From: M1-B18 sp048264125 | GTDB taxonomy: Bacteria; Bacillota; Clostridia; Peptostreptococcales; Natronincolaceae | Length of the DNA: 64,000 nt | Direction: 5' to 3' | Assembly: GCA_048264125.1 (NCBI GenBank) | Contig: JBLXDM010000008.1 | Span: 62,001 to 126,000 of the forward strand | Part shown: positions 31,733 through 39,819 of the stretch, piece after piece | How positions within the stretch are numbered: position 1 is the stretch's first letter | Layout of the letters: every line of letters begins with the position of its first letter | Notes under the pieces: model-generated | What the model was told of the DNA's origin: nothing | Database searches by the model: none | Seen by the model: only the letters and a program-made list of their open reading frames with translations | Made by a program: the position numbers and the translations under genes

Positions 31733-32575
31733 ATGCGAAATGCCAGTAGATATTTAAGATTATTAGACCCCTACATGGATGGGCCTGATGTTTCATTTGC
31801 TCAACAAAGACTAACTGACTTGGGCTACTATCAGGGGCCTATTGATGGTATATACGACGAGGAGATATTTGAGGCAGTAAGGAACTATCAAGCAGAATTT
31901 GGCCTTAGTCCCGATGGTATAGTAGGCCCAGATACATGGAATTCCATAGGACTTGATCCTAATGAGAGATATCCCCTGCCACCAGAGGGATACTCAATAA
32001 CAGTGGACTTGGATCAAAAAATACTGCAGCTGAAGCAATTTACAGAAATCATTAAAACATACCCAGTGGCAGTAGGAAAACCTGCTACCCCCACACCAGC
32101 AGGGGATTGGCAGATTATTCAAAAGACAAGAAATCCCGGGGGAGCCTTTGGAGCTAGATGGATGCGGATCAATATTCCCTGGGGTGGCTACGGAATCCAT
32201 GGTACAAACGCACCGGAATCAATTGGCACTGCAGCTAGCCATGGCTGTATAAGAATGTACAATGAGGATGTAATTGAGCTGTATGATATAGTTCCTCTAG
32301 GGACTCCTGTAAAAATAATTGGCGAGGTATTCACAGGAAGAGTTTTAAGAGTAGGAGTAGACCCCGGACCTGATGTATTTTCGGTAAAAACCATACTTAT
32401 GGAGCTTGGATATTACGATGGCGAGCTGGATGGCATATATGATGAAGCCACAAGAGATGCTGTAATACAATTTCAAAATGATTTTAATATAGTGGCAGAT
32501 GGGGTAGTTGGAGTCGATACTTACAATGAGCTCCAACTGGCACAGGATCAGTTTTTGGAGGATAGAGAGCCATAA
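31733..32575 (+). CDS. L,D-transpeptidase (YkuD) with two peptidoglycan-binding domains
   Basis: A 280-residue protein built as peptidoglycan-binding_1 (residues 14-68, QQRLTDLGYYQGPIDGIYDE), YkuD catalytic domain (about 80-205, with HGTNAPESIG and the SHGCIRM active site containing catalytic His and Cys), and a second peptidoglycan-binding_1 domain (about 212-275, LMELGYYDGELDGIYDE). Such enzymes form 3-3 cross-links or attach proteins to peptidoglycan and may act in the spore cortex or cell wall. There is no signal peptide, which is known for spore-associated Firmicutes members. I chose ATG 31733, seven bases after GAGGAGG; ATG 31727 is too close to it. A partial pseudogene copy lies just upstream. 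Confidence 0.93.
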   Translation: MRNASRYLRLLDPYMDGPDVSFAQQRLTDLGYYQGPIDGIYDEEIFEAVRNYQAEFGLSPDGIVGPDTWNSIGLDPNERYPLPPEGYSITVDLDQKILQLKQFTEIIKTYPVAVGKPATPTPAGDWQIIQKTRNPGGAFGARWMRINIPWGGYGIHGTNAPESIGTAASHGCIRMYNEDVIELYDIVPLGTPVKIIGEVFTGRVLRVGVDPGPDVFSVKTILMELGYYDGELDGIYDEATRDAVIQFQNDFNIVADGVVGVDTYNELQLAQDQFLEDREP

Positions 32576-32585
32576 AAAGAATAAA

Positions 32586-32634
32586 ACAAACCCGGGGCTT
32601 CACTAAAAAGTTAGCCTCCGGGTTTGTCCTATTT
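32586..32634. terminator. Bidirectional terminator
   Basis: ACAAACCCGG pairs with CCGGGTTTGT, with GGGCT/AGCCT extending the stem, between convergent genes. T runs occur on the plus side and A runs upstream serve the minus strand. Confidence 0.88.
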
Positions 32635-33076
32635 AAGCTATTATTGATTTAATTTTAGCAATATCAGAAAGGTTTTTGCCGGTCAACTGCTCCAACTGAT
32701 ATACATTCTGTTTTACTTCCTTGATTTCATCCTGCGTGTTGTTTAACTTTAATTCTATTTCAGTCTTAAATTCTGTAAGGAAGGCGGTCTGTTCTTTAAT
32801 TGCTGCAATTTCCTTTTTTATTTCTGCCTGCCCCTCTTCTAATTTAAACTGCCCTGCTTCTAATTTAGCCTGCCCCTCTTCTAATTTAAACTGCCCTGCT
32901 TCTAATTTAGCCTGCCCCTCTTCTAATTTTAACTGCCCTACCTCTAATTTAGACTGGCCCTCTTCTAATTTAGATTGCCCTACCTCTAATTTAGACTGGC
33001 CTTGCTTTAAGTCAGAAATATCGGCCTTAATGTCCTTGAGTTCATTAAGTATTTGCTGAAGAATTTGGTTATCCAT
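32633..33076 (-). CDS. Coiled-coil protein with nine 7-residue GQxKLEx repeats
   Basis: A 147-residue, highly charged protein predicted to be almost wholly coiled coil. Residues 26-88 are nine consecutive seven-residue units of the type GQ-[SLAF]-KLE-[VEA], encoded by tandem repeats of 21 and 42 bases; flanking segments are ordinary heptad helices. It resembles DUF-type phage-tail-fibre-like or Borrelia-like coiled coils in composition but I recognise no family. The start at 33076 follows AAGGAGCG; an ATG ten codons earlier is possible. No signal peptide or membrane helix. Repeat number probably varies between strains. Confidence 0.75.
   Translation of the reverse strand: MDNQILQQILNELKDIKADISDLKQGQSKLEVGQSKLEEGQSKLEVGQLKLEEGQAKLEAGQFKLEEGQAKLEAGQFKLEEGQAEIKKEIAAIKEQTAFLTEFKTEIELKLNNTQDEIKEVKQNVYQLEQLTGKNLSDIAKIKSIIA
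32813..33001 (-). repeat. Coding tandem repeat (21/42-bp units)
   Basis: Nine 21-bp units, with alternate units more similar so that a 42-bp period is evident (plus-strand words CTGCCCCTCTTCTAATTT and CTGCCCTGCTTCTAATTT alternate). They encode the GQxKLEx heptads. Period is a multiple of three and seven residues, so unit gain or loss keeps both frame and heptad phase. Confidence 0.88.
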
Positions 33077-33420
33077 CCGATCACGCTCCTTAAATCTATT
33101 ATACATGAAGCTTCTTTGTTTTTAAATATAAAAACTATAAAAAATGTAAAAAAATTTACGCATACATTTGTTAATTATTAAAGACGTTGGAAAACAATTC
33201 GTTTACAATCTATTATAGCATATAATAAATAATTAAGAGGTTACATTAAAATTTTGAACTTGCCAGATAAAACAAATAAGATTTATCATTACAATACCGA
33301 ATATGTCGAAGCAAAGCACAATTTGACGAACAGTTTTAACAGGTGAGTTATATTGTTAGATCGAATAGTAGAATATTGTAGGATGTTGAGACTATGTAAT
33401 TATATGAGGGGGTATTAAGC

Positions 33421-34680
33421 ATGAAAAAGAGGCTAGTATTGCTATTACTTCTAATTTGCTTGCTTATATTTTATAGCTACAGTTCTACTAAAACCCTAAA
33501 TGACACTGCACCAGAGAAGGAAATACAATTGACAACGGATGAGAAGTTAGCGGACTTTGAGTATATGTATAAGGTCTTGAGCGAGAACTATCCTTTCTTT
33601 GAAGTCAATAAAAGAATGCACGGCGTTGATTGGATGGGAAATAGGGAAAAGTACTTGGAAGTGGTCAACCTAACAACGACTGATGATGAATTCTTCGACA
33701 CCCTCAAAAACATACTGGCAGACTTAAATAACGGTCATACGAGCCTTCTCGACCAGCAAAGCTTTCATATGTTTAGGGATATGATAGAGATTAACAGAGC
33801 TGATATGCAGCCATGGACTGATCAACTTAACAATCCTAAGGCTCTTCAAAGATACCAGGAAAAAAACCAGCAAGAAGAAACTGCAGTGGCTTTACCCCAT
33901 TCGCAGCTATTATTTTCAACTCAGGAAAATGTAAAAACAGAAATTATAAAGGAAAACAAGCTGGCCTATATACACATAAGTGTTTTTAACTATAATACTA
34001 AGGATAAAGAAAGAGAAATAATAAATCCCTTCCTGAAGGAGATTAAGGATTATCCTGTTTTAATAATTGACATAAGGGGTAATGGCGGGGGAAGTGAAGT
34101 ATATTGGATAGAGAATATTGTGGAACCCCTGATCAATAAGCCGTTGGAAAATACCATATATCAACTGTATAGGGGTGGAAATTTCAGTAGGCCCTTTGTT
34201 GAAGCTCGCATAGCAGACGGATTTAAAGCTTTAAAGCCAATTCATAGAATTTCCGAGGAAAATCTATTAAACATGCCACCAGAAGCAATAAATAGCTTTA
34301 TGTACTTTGACAAGGGAAAATATAGTATTGAACCTAAAGAGACAATCGACTTTAAGGGAAAAATATATCTTTTGGTTGATGAAAAGGTATATTCGTCCTC
34401 AGAGGCCTTTGCGGTATTTGCTAAAGCAACGGGCTTTGCAACCCTAGCGGGTGAAAGGACAGGCGGGGACGGAATAGGGACAGACCCATTGTTTGTAGCA
34501 TTACCCAACAGTGGCTTTGTGTTCAGATTTCCCTTCATAATGGGATTAACCTCTGATGGCACCTGCAATGAGGAATTTAAGACGGAGCCGGATATAATTG
34601 TGGAGGCAGAAAGAGCGTCTGAGTTATCAGAGGATTTATTGATAAGAAAGATTATGGAAATAGAAAGCATTCTTGATTAA
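33421..34680 (+). CDS. S41 family (C-terminal processing-like) serine peptidase, secreted
   Basis: A 419-residue protein with an N-terminal signal or anchor (residues 4-21). The S41 core begins near residue 175 (KLAYIHISVFNY), includes LIIDIRGNGGGSEVYWIENI and the catalytic segment LLVDEKVYSSSEAFAVFAKATG (nucleophile Ser in SSSEAF), with GERTGG after it. There is no PDZ domain in the usual position, so it belongs to the tricorn-like/short S41 group rather than CtpA. The start ATG 33421 follows GAGGGGG. The 344-base region before it, 33077-33420, is AT-rich with possible promoter boxes (TTTACA and TATAAT) and no gene. The substrate is unknown. Confidence 0.88.
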   Translation: MKKRLVLLLLLICLLIFYSYSSTKTLNDTAPEKEIQLTTDEKLADFEYMYKVLSENYPFFEVNKRMHGVDWMGNREKYLEVVNLTTTDDEFFDTLKNILADLNNGHTSLLDQQSFHMFRDMIEINRADMQPWTDQLNNPKALQRYQEKNQQEETAVALPHSQLLFSTQENVKTEIIKENKLAYIHISVFNYNTKDKEREIINPFLKEIKDYPVLIIDIRGNGGGSEVYWIENIVEPLINKPLENTIYQLYRGGNFSRPFVEARIADGFKALKPIHRISEENLLNMPPEAINSFMYFDKGKYSIEPKETIDFKGKIYLLVDEKVYSSSEAFAVFAKATGFATLAGERTGGDGIGTDPLFVALPNSGFVFRFPFIMGLTSDGTCNEEFKTEPDIIVEAERASELSEDLLIRKIMEIESILD

Positions 34681-34743
34681 TAAGGCTTGTCAATAGCCTT
34701 GAAGGTTTGGAGACAGCGAAGCTACATAATTAGGAGGTATTCC

Positions 34744-35370
34744 ATGAAAAAAATAATCATAATACAGCATTGTCAATCGGAGCATCATGTTAATGAACTG
34801 TCTGGGGGCTGGACGGATACGCCTTTAACCCAGTATGGCAGGAGGCAGGCTTATGCTATAGCCCAGAGGTTAGAAGGAGAAATTGAATCTGAAAAATATC
34901 TAATCTTTTCCTCGGATCTATTGAGGGCCAAGGAAACAGCAGAAATTATAGGTGGGTACTTAAGGCTGAAGGTAAAGGAGAATCAAGGGCTGCGGGAAAT
35001 AAACACTGGAATAGCCGCAGGTAAAACAAAGGAATGGGTAAGGAACAATGAAAGCCCTAGAATAAAAGAAGGCTATGATATAGATCATTTGCCTTTTCCT
35101 ATGGCTGAAACTGATCGTCAGTTTTATAAAAGGGTCTGCGAATGTATGGAGGATTTTAACTCAACTGAGGACTCAAATCTAATGATAGTTACCCACGGGG
35201 GTACCTTATCAAAAATAATAGCATGGTGGCTTAAGTTCACTCCAGAAATGATAAATGAAGCCTGTTTCCTTGGAACAGCAGGTGGGATTACAATTTTGAA
35301 TAAGAGTAGGTATGGACAGAATGCTTTAACACTTTTTAATGATACCTCGCACCTTCAGGGGTTAACATAA
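34744..35370 (+). CDS. Histidine phosphatase family protein with QHC in place of RHG
   Basis: A 208-residue phosphoglycerate-mutase-like phosphatase. The first motif reads IIIIQHCQSEHH where most members have RHGxT; the catalytic His is kept, but Arg is Gln and Gly is Cys. Other features are present: SSDLLRAKETAEII, the acid-donor Glu in LREINTGIAAG, and VTHGGTLSKII with the second catalytic His. Family members with QHCQSEHH are recurrent in Firmicutes and may use a different phosphate-binding geometry. The start ATG 34744 follows AGGAGG. Substrate is unknown; the next structure is a terminator. Confidence 0.88.
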   Translation: MKKIIIIQHCQSEHHVNELSGGWTDTPLTQYGRRQAYAIAQRLEGEIESEKYLIFSSDLLRAKETAEIIGGYLRLKVKENQGLREINTGIAAGKTKEWVRNNESPRIKEGYDIDHLPFPMAETDRQFYKRVCECMEDFNSTEDSNLMIVTHGGTLSKIIAWWLKFTPEMINEACFLGTAGGITILNKSRYGQNALTLFNDTSHLQGLT

Positions 35371-35397
35371 TGGCGGTTTGATTATAATTAAAATTTT

Positions 35398-35434
35398 AAA
35401 TACCCTCGGTCCACAAAGCAACTGAGGGTATTTA
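35398..35434. terminator. Bidirectional terminator
   Basis: AAATACCCTC and GAGGGTATTT form a perfect 10-bp stem with a 16-base loop between convergent genes. Confidence 0.9.
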
Positions 35435-35452
35435 ACTAGATTCAGTAAGCAC

Positions 35453-36220
35453 TTATTCCTTTTCAATATCAAAAACAGCCTTTATAGCAGCCAGCATTTC
35501 CTCAAGCCCCTGCTGCTGGCTGCTATCCTTATCCTTAGGCTCTATGCCCAGCAGATTATCAACCTGCTTTTGCATCTCTCCTATTTGCTTGTATAGCTCC
35601 TGTATTTCTTCCATAATCAACGACTTTGCGCCATTTAGGAGTCCTATGGCTTTAATATGATCCTTTGAAAAATCAATACCTCTAAGGTCCTGTGCCAGCG
35701 AGTCATCTTCAATATATTCAGTGCCCTCTCTCTGTGCCTTATTTTTTTCAACTGCCTCCAGCATATCTGCAAGGTCGTTGATAAGGCCCTCAATATGCTT
35801 GATTTCCTCGGTAGGCTCCTCCAGTAAGGCTTCATTCACAATGGGGTCAACTGTTCCATCAAGCTCAGTCATTGCTTCGGGATCAACTGCATCATCATCT
35901 GTAGCCTCTTGAATCTCCTCTCCAAGGTTCTCTATATAATTACTGATTTCCTTAAGAATTTCCTCTATGGATTTATCCACCTCAGTTAGAAAGTCCAGCT
36001 TCTGCCTTGCAGCTTCAAGGCCTTCATCAATTTTTGTCTGGATTGCTTCAGCCTTAAATAAATTTCGGATCTTTAACCGCTGCATGCCCTCCTTGCTGAG
36101 CTCTAAAGCAACGGCTTGGTTTTCTGTCTTATTGTTAATGAGCTCAGCAGCCTTGTTTACTGTCCTTGTGTTTGCTGAAAATAACTGCGTATTGCTTAGA
36201 TTGAAGCTGTTAATTTTCAT
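35453..36220 (-). CDS. Acidic coiled-coil protein of unknown function
   Basis: A 255-residue soluble protein, acidic and largely helical, with no signal peptide. The N-terminus (MKINSFNLSNTQLFSANTRT) followed by a basic patch resembles the N-terminal leaders of flagellar export substrates only loosely. Residues 50-110 and 200-225 are likely coiled coils; the middle is Asp/Glu-rich with a TDDDAVDPEA stretch. The start at 36220 follows a GGGGGGAT sequence on the minus strand. I recognise no family and no catalytic motif. A flagellar or surface-associated role is only a guess. Confidence 0.7.
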   Translation of the reverse strand: MKINSFNLSNTQLFSANTRTVNKAAELINNKTENQAVALELSKEGMQRLKIRNLFKAEAIQTKIDEGLEAARQKLDFLTEVDKSIEEILKEISNYIENLGEEIQEATDDDAVDPEAMTELDGTVDPIVNEALLEEPTEEIKHIEGLINDLADMLEAVEKNKAQREGTEYIEDDSLAQDLRGIDFSKDHIKAIGLLNGAKSLIMEEIQELYKQIGEMQKQVDNLLGIEPKDKDSSQQQGLEEMLAAIKAVFDIEKE

Positions 36221-36333
36221 TGGCTTATCCCCCCCGATATTTTTATCTATATATTCACTATCGGGTAGTTTGTTAAAAAAAGTTATATGTAAAAACCAAT
36301 TTATGAATTTCTGTGGAAGAATAATCTCTTGGT

Positions 36334-36870
36334 CTATAAAAATTTTCCGAATAACAGACTGTCATAATAATTGCCCTCTACAAAATGGTAATCCCTTATG
36401 CGACCCTCAGGCTGATATGCTGTTTTTTCTAGAATTTTGACGGAGGAGACATTTGCAGCCACCACTCGTGCATGGAGCTTCCGGAGCTTTAGGATATCTA
36501 AGGCATAAGCATTCATCAGCCTTAGGGCCTCGGTGCCATAGCCCTTACCCCAGTAGCTTTTGTGGAGAACATAACCTACCTCGGCGTGTCTGGCCTCTTT
36601 ATCAATGCTGAAGATCATAGCGGTGCCAATAATATCCCCAGTAGCCTTTAACACAATAGAGGCATACAAATGGGTAGCGGCAGCTTCTCTTTTTATCATT
36701 TCCTTTATAAAATCCTCGGTTTCTTCACTTGATCCCATTAGTCTCCAGCCGATAAATTTAGAAACGAGGGGATCAGAGGCAAAGCTATGTATTGCTGCTG
36801 TGTCATCTGTGCTGAGGGGCTTGAAATAGATGCCTTCTCCTATTAGGGTATGGAATGCTCCATTACTCAT
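36334..36870 (-). CDS. GNAT family N-acetyltransferase (RimJ/RimL-like)
   Basis: A 178-residue acetyltransferase of the RimJ/RimL group. It shows the FKPLSTDDTAAIHSFASDP start, motif A with GYVLHKSYWGKGYGTEALRLM (acetyl-CoA pyrophosphate loop QxxGxG/A as GKGYGT) and the ARVVAANVSSVKILEKTAY motif B. Such enzymes acetylate ribosomal protein N-termini or other amines. ATG 36870 lies behind TTAAGGAGG; the longer frame from 36954 has no ribosome site. Substrate is unknown. It is divergent from the DUF116 gene across a 293-base region that holds no other feature I can see. Confidence 0.92.
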   Translation of the reverse strand: MSNGAFHTLIGEGIYFKPLSTDDTAAIHSFASDPLVSKFIGWRLMGSSEETEDFIKEMIKREAAATHLYASIVLKATGDIIGTAMIFSIDKEARHAEVGYVLHKSYWGKGYGTEALRLMNAYALDILKLRKLHARVVAANVSSVKILEKTAYQPEGRIRDYHFVEGNYYDSLLFGKFL

Positions 36871-37163
36871 GTGTAACCTCCTTAAATATAATTGTTTTCG
36901 ACTGCTTCCTGTATCTGAATTATACCATGAATAGCATTTAAAAGTATTTAGCATGGCGTAAGAAATAAGTAGATCCTGTTTTTCCGCAGAGGCAAGATAA
37001 TGGCACCAAAGATATTTTTCAGTTACATTTTTGAAGCATACACAGCAAATTTTGTTGTCTTTCCAATTATTAAGCTTTTAACTGTAGACCTTTTGCCCCC
37101 AAACATCGTATATTGTTAATATATTTGAATACAGTGATGGACTGTCTAAAGGGGAAGTGGGAT

Positions 37164-38345
37164 ATGAAGGGCGTTACCTATGATTTAAGGAGGGATGGGG
37201 CTAATTCTGACAGGTATTATGAGGATGCGGCTTTATTTACTGATACGGTTCAATTAGAAGGAAACAAAAGGCTAAATTATTTATTGGATCAATATAGCGC
37301 CTTCAATGCAAGCAAAGGCATTAAGCCTCATAGCTCCAGGGAAGAGCTGCTGCTGGAGCTGCTGTTGCTGGGTACTCTGGGAATACTATATGGTGCTGAA
37401 GCTGAGGGCTTAAGCGCTTCAAAATATAGGCTGATGCTACAGATAACGAAGCAAAGGAATAAAAGTAAGAGGTTTAGGCCATTAATGAATTCGCTAAAGG
37501 GAGTAGGGGCTACCTTAATGCTTTCCGGAAAAGGGCATAGTGACACATCTGCTAAATCCTCTGACCTAAGCAAGGCTGAGGGGTTAGTAAGATGGCTTGA
37601 GGCCTCGGGAGAGTTTATTTATGAGGTGAGAAGACTTAAGGGCTGGCTGCAGTATTTTAAGCTTACTACTGAAGAAATAAGAGTAAAGGGTCTAGCGGAT
37701 ATATTCAAATTTGCAAAATGGTTTGAGGCCAAAAGTCATCAAGCTTTAGGTGAATATACTGTGAGGATAGATACGTATTTAAAGGACATCAATAATAAAA
37801 GGAAGTGGAGAGAGGATATTATATTTTGTCAACGGAGAAGGGTAGAATATCATCTCAATATGGTTGGAGCAGAGCTTATGAACAGAGCCTTTAAAGCAGA
37901 TTTTCAGGCGACCTCCAATAAGGTGCTGGCATTACCTATATGCATAACATCTCCATCCGGCGGCAATTGTAGGTCCCAATCCTTTGGTAAGGACTTCGCC
38001 TGCAGAGGCTGCTCAGCTTCATGCATGGTCAATCAATTGACATCTATGGGGAATGAAAATAGTTTCAGTGTGATGGTTGTTCCTCATCAATCCTCTATCG
38101 CCTCCAGCGCCAGTCAAAATGAAATGTTTGAGGCCAATACAGGGGTGATAGGTGTAGCCTGTGTTATCAATTTGATATCAGGAGGATGGATGCTTAAGGA
38201 TATGGGAGTGGCGGCTCAATGTGTTCTACTGGAATACAGCGGCTGTAGGGCTCATTGGCATGATAAGGGTATACCTAGCTGCATAAATATCAATCAGCTT
38301 CTTTATATACTGGGTCTTGAATCCAGAGCAGCAGAAAAATCATAG
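37164..38345 (+). CDS. DUF116 domain protein with long N-terminal extension
   Basis: A 393-residue protein. The C-terminal half is a DUF116 domain: CRGCSASCMVNQL, a VVPHQSS-type strand, then TGVIGVACVINLISGGWML and AAQCVLLEYSGCRAHW...GIPSCININQLL, with several conserved cysteines likely binding metal. The N-terminal 200 residues are helical with no recognised domain; many DUF116 proteins instead carry a short membrane N-terminus. ATG 37164 follows GGGGAAGTGGG. DUF116 proteins are often near lipoate or sulfur-cluster genes, but nothing of that kind is adjacent here. Function unknown. Confidence 0.83.
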   Translation: MKGVTYDLRRDGANSDRYYEDAALFTDTVQLEGNKRLNYLLDQYSAFNASKGIKPHSSREELLLELLLLGTLGILYGAEAEGLSASKYRLMLQITKQRNKSKRFRPLMNSLKGVGATLMLSGKGHSDTSAKSSDLSKAEGLVRWLEASGEFIYEVRRLKGWLQYFKLTTEEIRVKGLADIFKFAKWFEAKSHQALGEYTVRIDTYLKDINNKRKWREDIIFCQRRRVEYHLNMVGAELMNRAFKADFQATSNKVLALPICITSPSGGNCRSQSFGKDFACRGCSASCMVNQLTSMGNENSFSVMVVPHQSSIASSASQNEMFEANTGVIGVACVINLISGGWMLKDMGVAAQCVLLEYSGCRAHWHDKGIPSCININQLLYILGLESRAAEKS

Positions 38346-38437
38346 CCAAAAATCATAGCCTTGTAGCTTTGTCACAATATTCTGATTGTGAATTTATGGA
38401 AAATATGCTACGATATCAGCATATAAAAACTTTTATA

Positions 38438-38464
38438 CAAAAAAGGCCATGCGTCCTTTTTTTA
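38438..38464 (+). terminator. Probable terminator after DUF116 gene
   Basis: AAAAAAGG and CCTTTTTT pair around an 8-base loop. The rest of the gap to 38633 is AT-rich with a TATAAT at 38473-38483 region but no clear -35, so the promoter of the nucleoside operon is not fixed. No purine riboswitch motif was found. Confidence 0.6.
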
Positions 38465-38632
38465 CCCTGAGGGATAACATATAATATTAGTATATGATTT
38501 ATTTGCAGGCTTCAAGATATACAACATTAGCTTTGTGTTAAATTGTATAGCAAGTTTTCTATTGTGTAGTTATGCAATAGGGTTAAGGGGTTTTGCTTTA
38601 GAAAAAATATTATAAAAGGGAGACGATGGATA

Positions 38633-39742
38633 ATGGTAAAAAAATTAGTTTCATTGGCACTTGTGGTAATGATGCTGGGTCTAGCGCTTGTTGGCTGTTC
38701 TACACCTTCAACAGGTCCTGATGAAGAAAATGGAGGCAATGAACCAGAAGCAGTTGAACTAAAGGTTGGTATGGTAACAGATGCCGGTACAATAGATGAC
38801 AAGTCCTTCAACCAAGGAACCTGGGAAGGAGTAGAGAAGGCAGGCAGTGAGCTGAAGCTTGCTACACAATACCTTAAGCCAGCCGGAACTACTGAGGCTG
38901 ACTATCTAAAGGAAATTGCCAATTTATATGATGCAGGCTTCAAGTTTATCGTAACACCTGGATATAAGTTTGAAACCGCTATCTTTCAGGCACAAGATAA
39001 ATACACAGATGCTAAGTTCGTACTTATTGACGGCAGCCCACATCCTGGAGACTACAATGTAGTGGTTAAGGAAAATACCGTATCAATATTCTTCGCTGAG
39101 CATGAATCAGGCTTCCTGGCAGGTGTTGCAACAGCACTGCAGCTTAAGGAAGGCGAAGTCGGCTTTATCGGTGGTATGGAAATCCCTGCTGTTCAAAAAT
39201 TCAACTGGGGCTTCCAACAGGGTATAAAATATGCTAATGAAAATCATTCTACTAATATTGTAATGGATAAGCAAAACTTCATATATCAGGGTACCTTTGA
39301 TAATATCGCAGCCGGTCAACAGCTGGCGGCTAAAATGTATGACAATGGTGTCGATGTAATCTTTGCTGCTGCAGGTGGCGTTGGCGTTGGTGTAATCAAC
39401 GAAGCTAAGACCCGTGTAGCCGCTGGTGAAGAGGTATGGGTAGTAGGCGTTGACGTTGACCAATATAGCGAAGGTATATATGAAGGAAACAAGTCAGTAA
39501 TCCTTACTTCTGCAATGAAGGAAATAGGAACAGCTGCATTCGATATGATCAAGGCTGAAAAGGACGGAAGCTTCCCAGGTGGAGAAATTCTAACCTTCGA
39601 TGCTAAGAACAATGGTGTAGGTATTCCAGCAGAAAATCCAAACCTAAGCGCAGATGTAACAAGTACAGTTGCTGAAGTCTTCAAAAAGCTTCAATCAGGA
39701 GAAGTTAAAGTATCAGCTGAACAAGGTGACCTTATTAAATAG
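38633..39742 (+). CDS. BMP family ABC transporter substrate-binding lipoprotein (nucleosides)
   Basis: A 369-residue lipoprotein with signal residues 1-22 ending in a LVGC lipobox and a Pro/Glu-rich linker. The PBP1-type fold shows the BMP family start VGMVTDAGTIDDKSFNQGTWEGVEKA, the FIVTPGYKFETAI strand, GFIGGMEIPAVQKFNWGFQQG and VIFAAAGGVGVGVI. BMP proteins (PnrA, BmpA, NupN) bind purine and pyrimidine nucleosides. The start ATG 38633 follows AAAAGGGAG. It heads an operon with an ATPase, two permeases, a Crp-like regulator and deoC, which fits nucleoside uptake and use. A hairpin terminator after it probably sets higher expression of the binding protein. Confidence 0.95.
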   Translation: MVKKLVSLALVVMMLGLALVGCSTPSTGPDEENGGNEPEAVELKVGMVTDAGTIDDKSFNQGTWEGVEKAGSELKLATQYLKPAGTTEADYLKEIANLYDAGFKFIVTPGYKFETAIFQAQDKYTDAKFVLIDGSPHPGDYNVVVKENTVSIFFAEHESGFLAGVATALQLKEGEVGFIGGMEIPAVQKFNWGFQQGIKYANENHSTNIVMDKQNFIYQGTFDNIAAGQQLAAKMYDNGVDVIFAAAGGVGVGVINEAKTRVAAGEEVWVVGVDVDQYSEGIYEGNKSVILTSAMKEIGTAAFDMIKAEKDGSFPGGEILTFDAKNNGVGIPAENPNLSADVTSTVAEVFKKLQSGEVKVSAEQGDLIK

Positions 39743-39752
39743 TACTATAACG

Positions 39753-39783
39753 AAAAAAGACGGATTTCACGTCTTTTTTCTTT
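39753..39783 (+). terminator. Internal terminator between BMP lipoprotein and ATPase genes
   Basis: AAAAAAGACG and CGTCTTTTTT form a perfect 10-bp stem with a 7-base loop. Its place inside the operon suggests partial read-through, giving excess binding protein over transporter. Confidence 0.9.
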
Positions 39784-39819
39784 GAATATCTTGAATATCC
39801 TAGAGAGGAGGGACGGTAA

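Noticed and set aside
38346..38632. Purine riboswitch upstream of the nucleoside operon
   Set aside because: No conserved purine aptamer sequence (such as the TATAA...CTACC core) was found in the region.
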